A stretch of DNA of 5,874 nucleotides. Origin: Candidatus Bathyarchaeota archaeon (GTDB lineage Archaea > Thermoproteota > Bathyarchaeia > Bathyarchaeales > Bathyarchaeaceae). The stretch spans positions 1 to 5,874 of the forward strand of contig JAOUJL010000095.1 in NCBI GenBank assembly GCA_029883255.1, read 5' to 3'. A program made the translations under genes and the position numbers. Of the stretch, positions 5,562 through 5,874 are shown one piece after another; the stretch's first letter is position 1, and every line of letters starts with the position of its first letter. The notes under the pieces were generated by a model. The model was not told the origin of the DNA. It did not search any database and worked only from the letters and a program-made list of their open reading frames with translations.

Positions 5562-5873
5562 TTAGCTTCCTTTTATGAGCTCTTTTTGCCACTCTACCGC
5601 TGCTTTAAAGTCCATGATTTTCTCAAGTTCCGCGTCAAGATTTGTCGGAGTTACGACCAAGAGCCATCCCTTGTCGTAGGGATCTTCGTTAAGCAGTTCG
5701 GGTTTGGACTCCAACTCTTCATTCACTTCTTCAATTGTGCCGCTTATGGGGGCAACTAGGTCTGAGACGGCTTTCACGGATTCCACGGTTCCGAAGGGAT
5801 CGTTTTGGGTGATTGTGTCACCTACGCTGGGAAGCTCGACGTAAACGATTTCTCGGAGTTGTTTTTGGGCGTA
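5562..5873 (-). CDS. gcvH: Glycine cleavage system H protein (lipoyl carrier), N-terminus cut by the window edge
   Basis: This is GcvH, the lipoylated shuttle that carries the aminomethyl group between the P, T and L proteins of the glycine cleavage system (or the reverse, reductive direction). The frame stays open through the right edge, giving 103 visible residues. The GTG at 5786 is internal and not the real start. Reading inward from the edge, YAQKQLREIVYVELP is the usual GcvH beta-strand region. It is followed by VGDTITQNDPFGTVESVKAVSD, written here only as the family block, with the lipoyl-acceptor lysine in ESVKAVSD (K at about 5775-5777). APISG, the ELLNEDPYDKGW block and a helical tail complete the fold. 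About 25-30 N-terminal residues are probably missing. The gene is on the same strand as the hydrogenase operon, separated from it by a winged-helix gene. No other gcv gene is visible. The sHdr-type lipoate-binding proteins are related, but the motifs fit canonical GcvH better. Confidence 0.95.
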   Translation of the reverse strand, partial: YAQKQLREIVYVELPSVGDTITQNDPFGTVESVKAVSDLVAPISGTIEEVNEELESKPELLNEDPYDKGWLLVVTPTNLDAELEKIMDFKAAVEWQKELIKGS

Positions 5874-5874
5874 G

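Noticed and set aside
5562..5786. A complete 74-residue protein starting at GTG 5786
   Set aside because: The same frame continues upstream to the window edge with recognisable GcvH sequence, so the GTG is an internal valine codon.

Overview
This window looks archaeal, probably from an anaerobic, H2-metabolising lineage; I cannot name the taxon. The reasons are the ribosome-binding sites (GGTGA/GGAGTGATC types), AT-rich TATA-like boxes about 25-30 bp before the expected transcript starts, a soluble heterotetrameric group 3b [NiFe]-hydrogenase operon in the Pyrococcus/Thermococcus gene order, and the 3' end of a second, MvhA-like (group 3) hydrogenase.

Layout, left to right. Bases 2-271 (+) encode the C-terminal end of an MvhA-like [NiFe]-hydrogenase large subunit that starts outside the window. 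A degenerate sequence resembling the 3' half of a tRNA follows directly (about 279-324). Next come an inverted-repeat/TATA promoter region (384-419) and a small winged-helix protein (457-714, +). A convergent four-gene operon on the minus strand fills 886 to about 4875. In transcription order it encodes the beta (4Fe-4S), gamma (FAD/NAD(P)H, 2Fe-2S), delta (small) and alpha (large, NiFe) subunits, packed with a 4-nt overlap or gaps of 12 nt and 1 nt. Its candidate promoter lies at about 4946-4956. A non-coding stretch of about 340 bp follows, then a second small winged-helix gene (5228-5416, -). The right edge holds most of a glycine-cleavage H protein gene (5562-5873, -), cut at its N-terminus.

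How the genes work together. Alpha and delta form the catalytic hydrogenase core. Gamma and beta connect it to NAD(P)(H), and in characterised relatives also to sulfur or polysulfide. The enzyme should move electrons reversibly between H2 and NAD(P)H in the cytoplasm. The MvhA-like enzyme at the left edge would normally pass H2 electrons to heterodisulfide reductase or ferredoxin, so the locus joins two hydrogenase systems. The two winged-helix proteins end in the same Y-x-LAKE tail and bracket the operon, which makes them candidate local regulators. GcvH is a lipoyl carrier of one-carbon/glycine metabolism.

The clearest oddity is in the delta subunit. The position expected to hold the second cysteine ligand of the proximal [4Fe-4S] cluster is an aspartate (CAGD instead of CxxC). 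I found no wholly new system, mobile element or CRISPR array.
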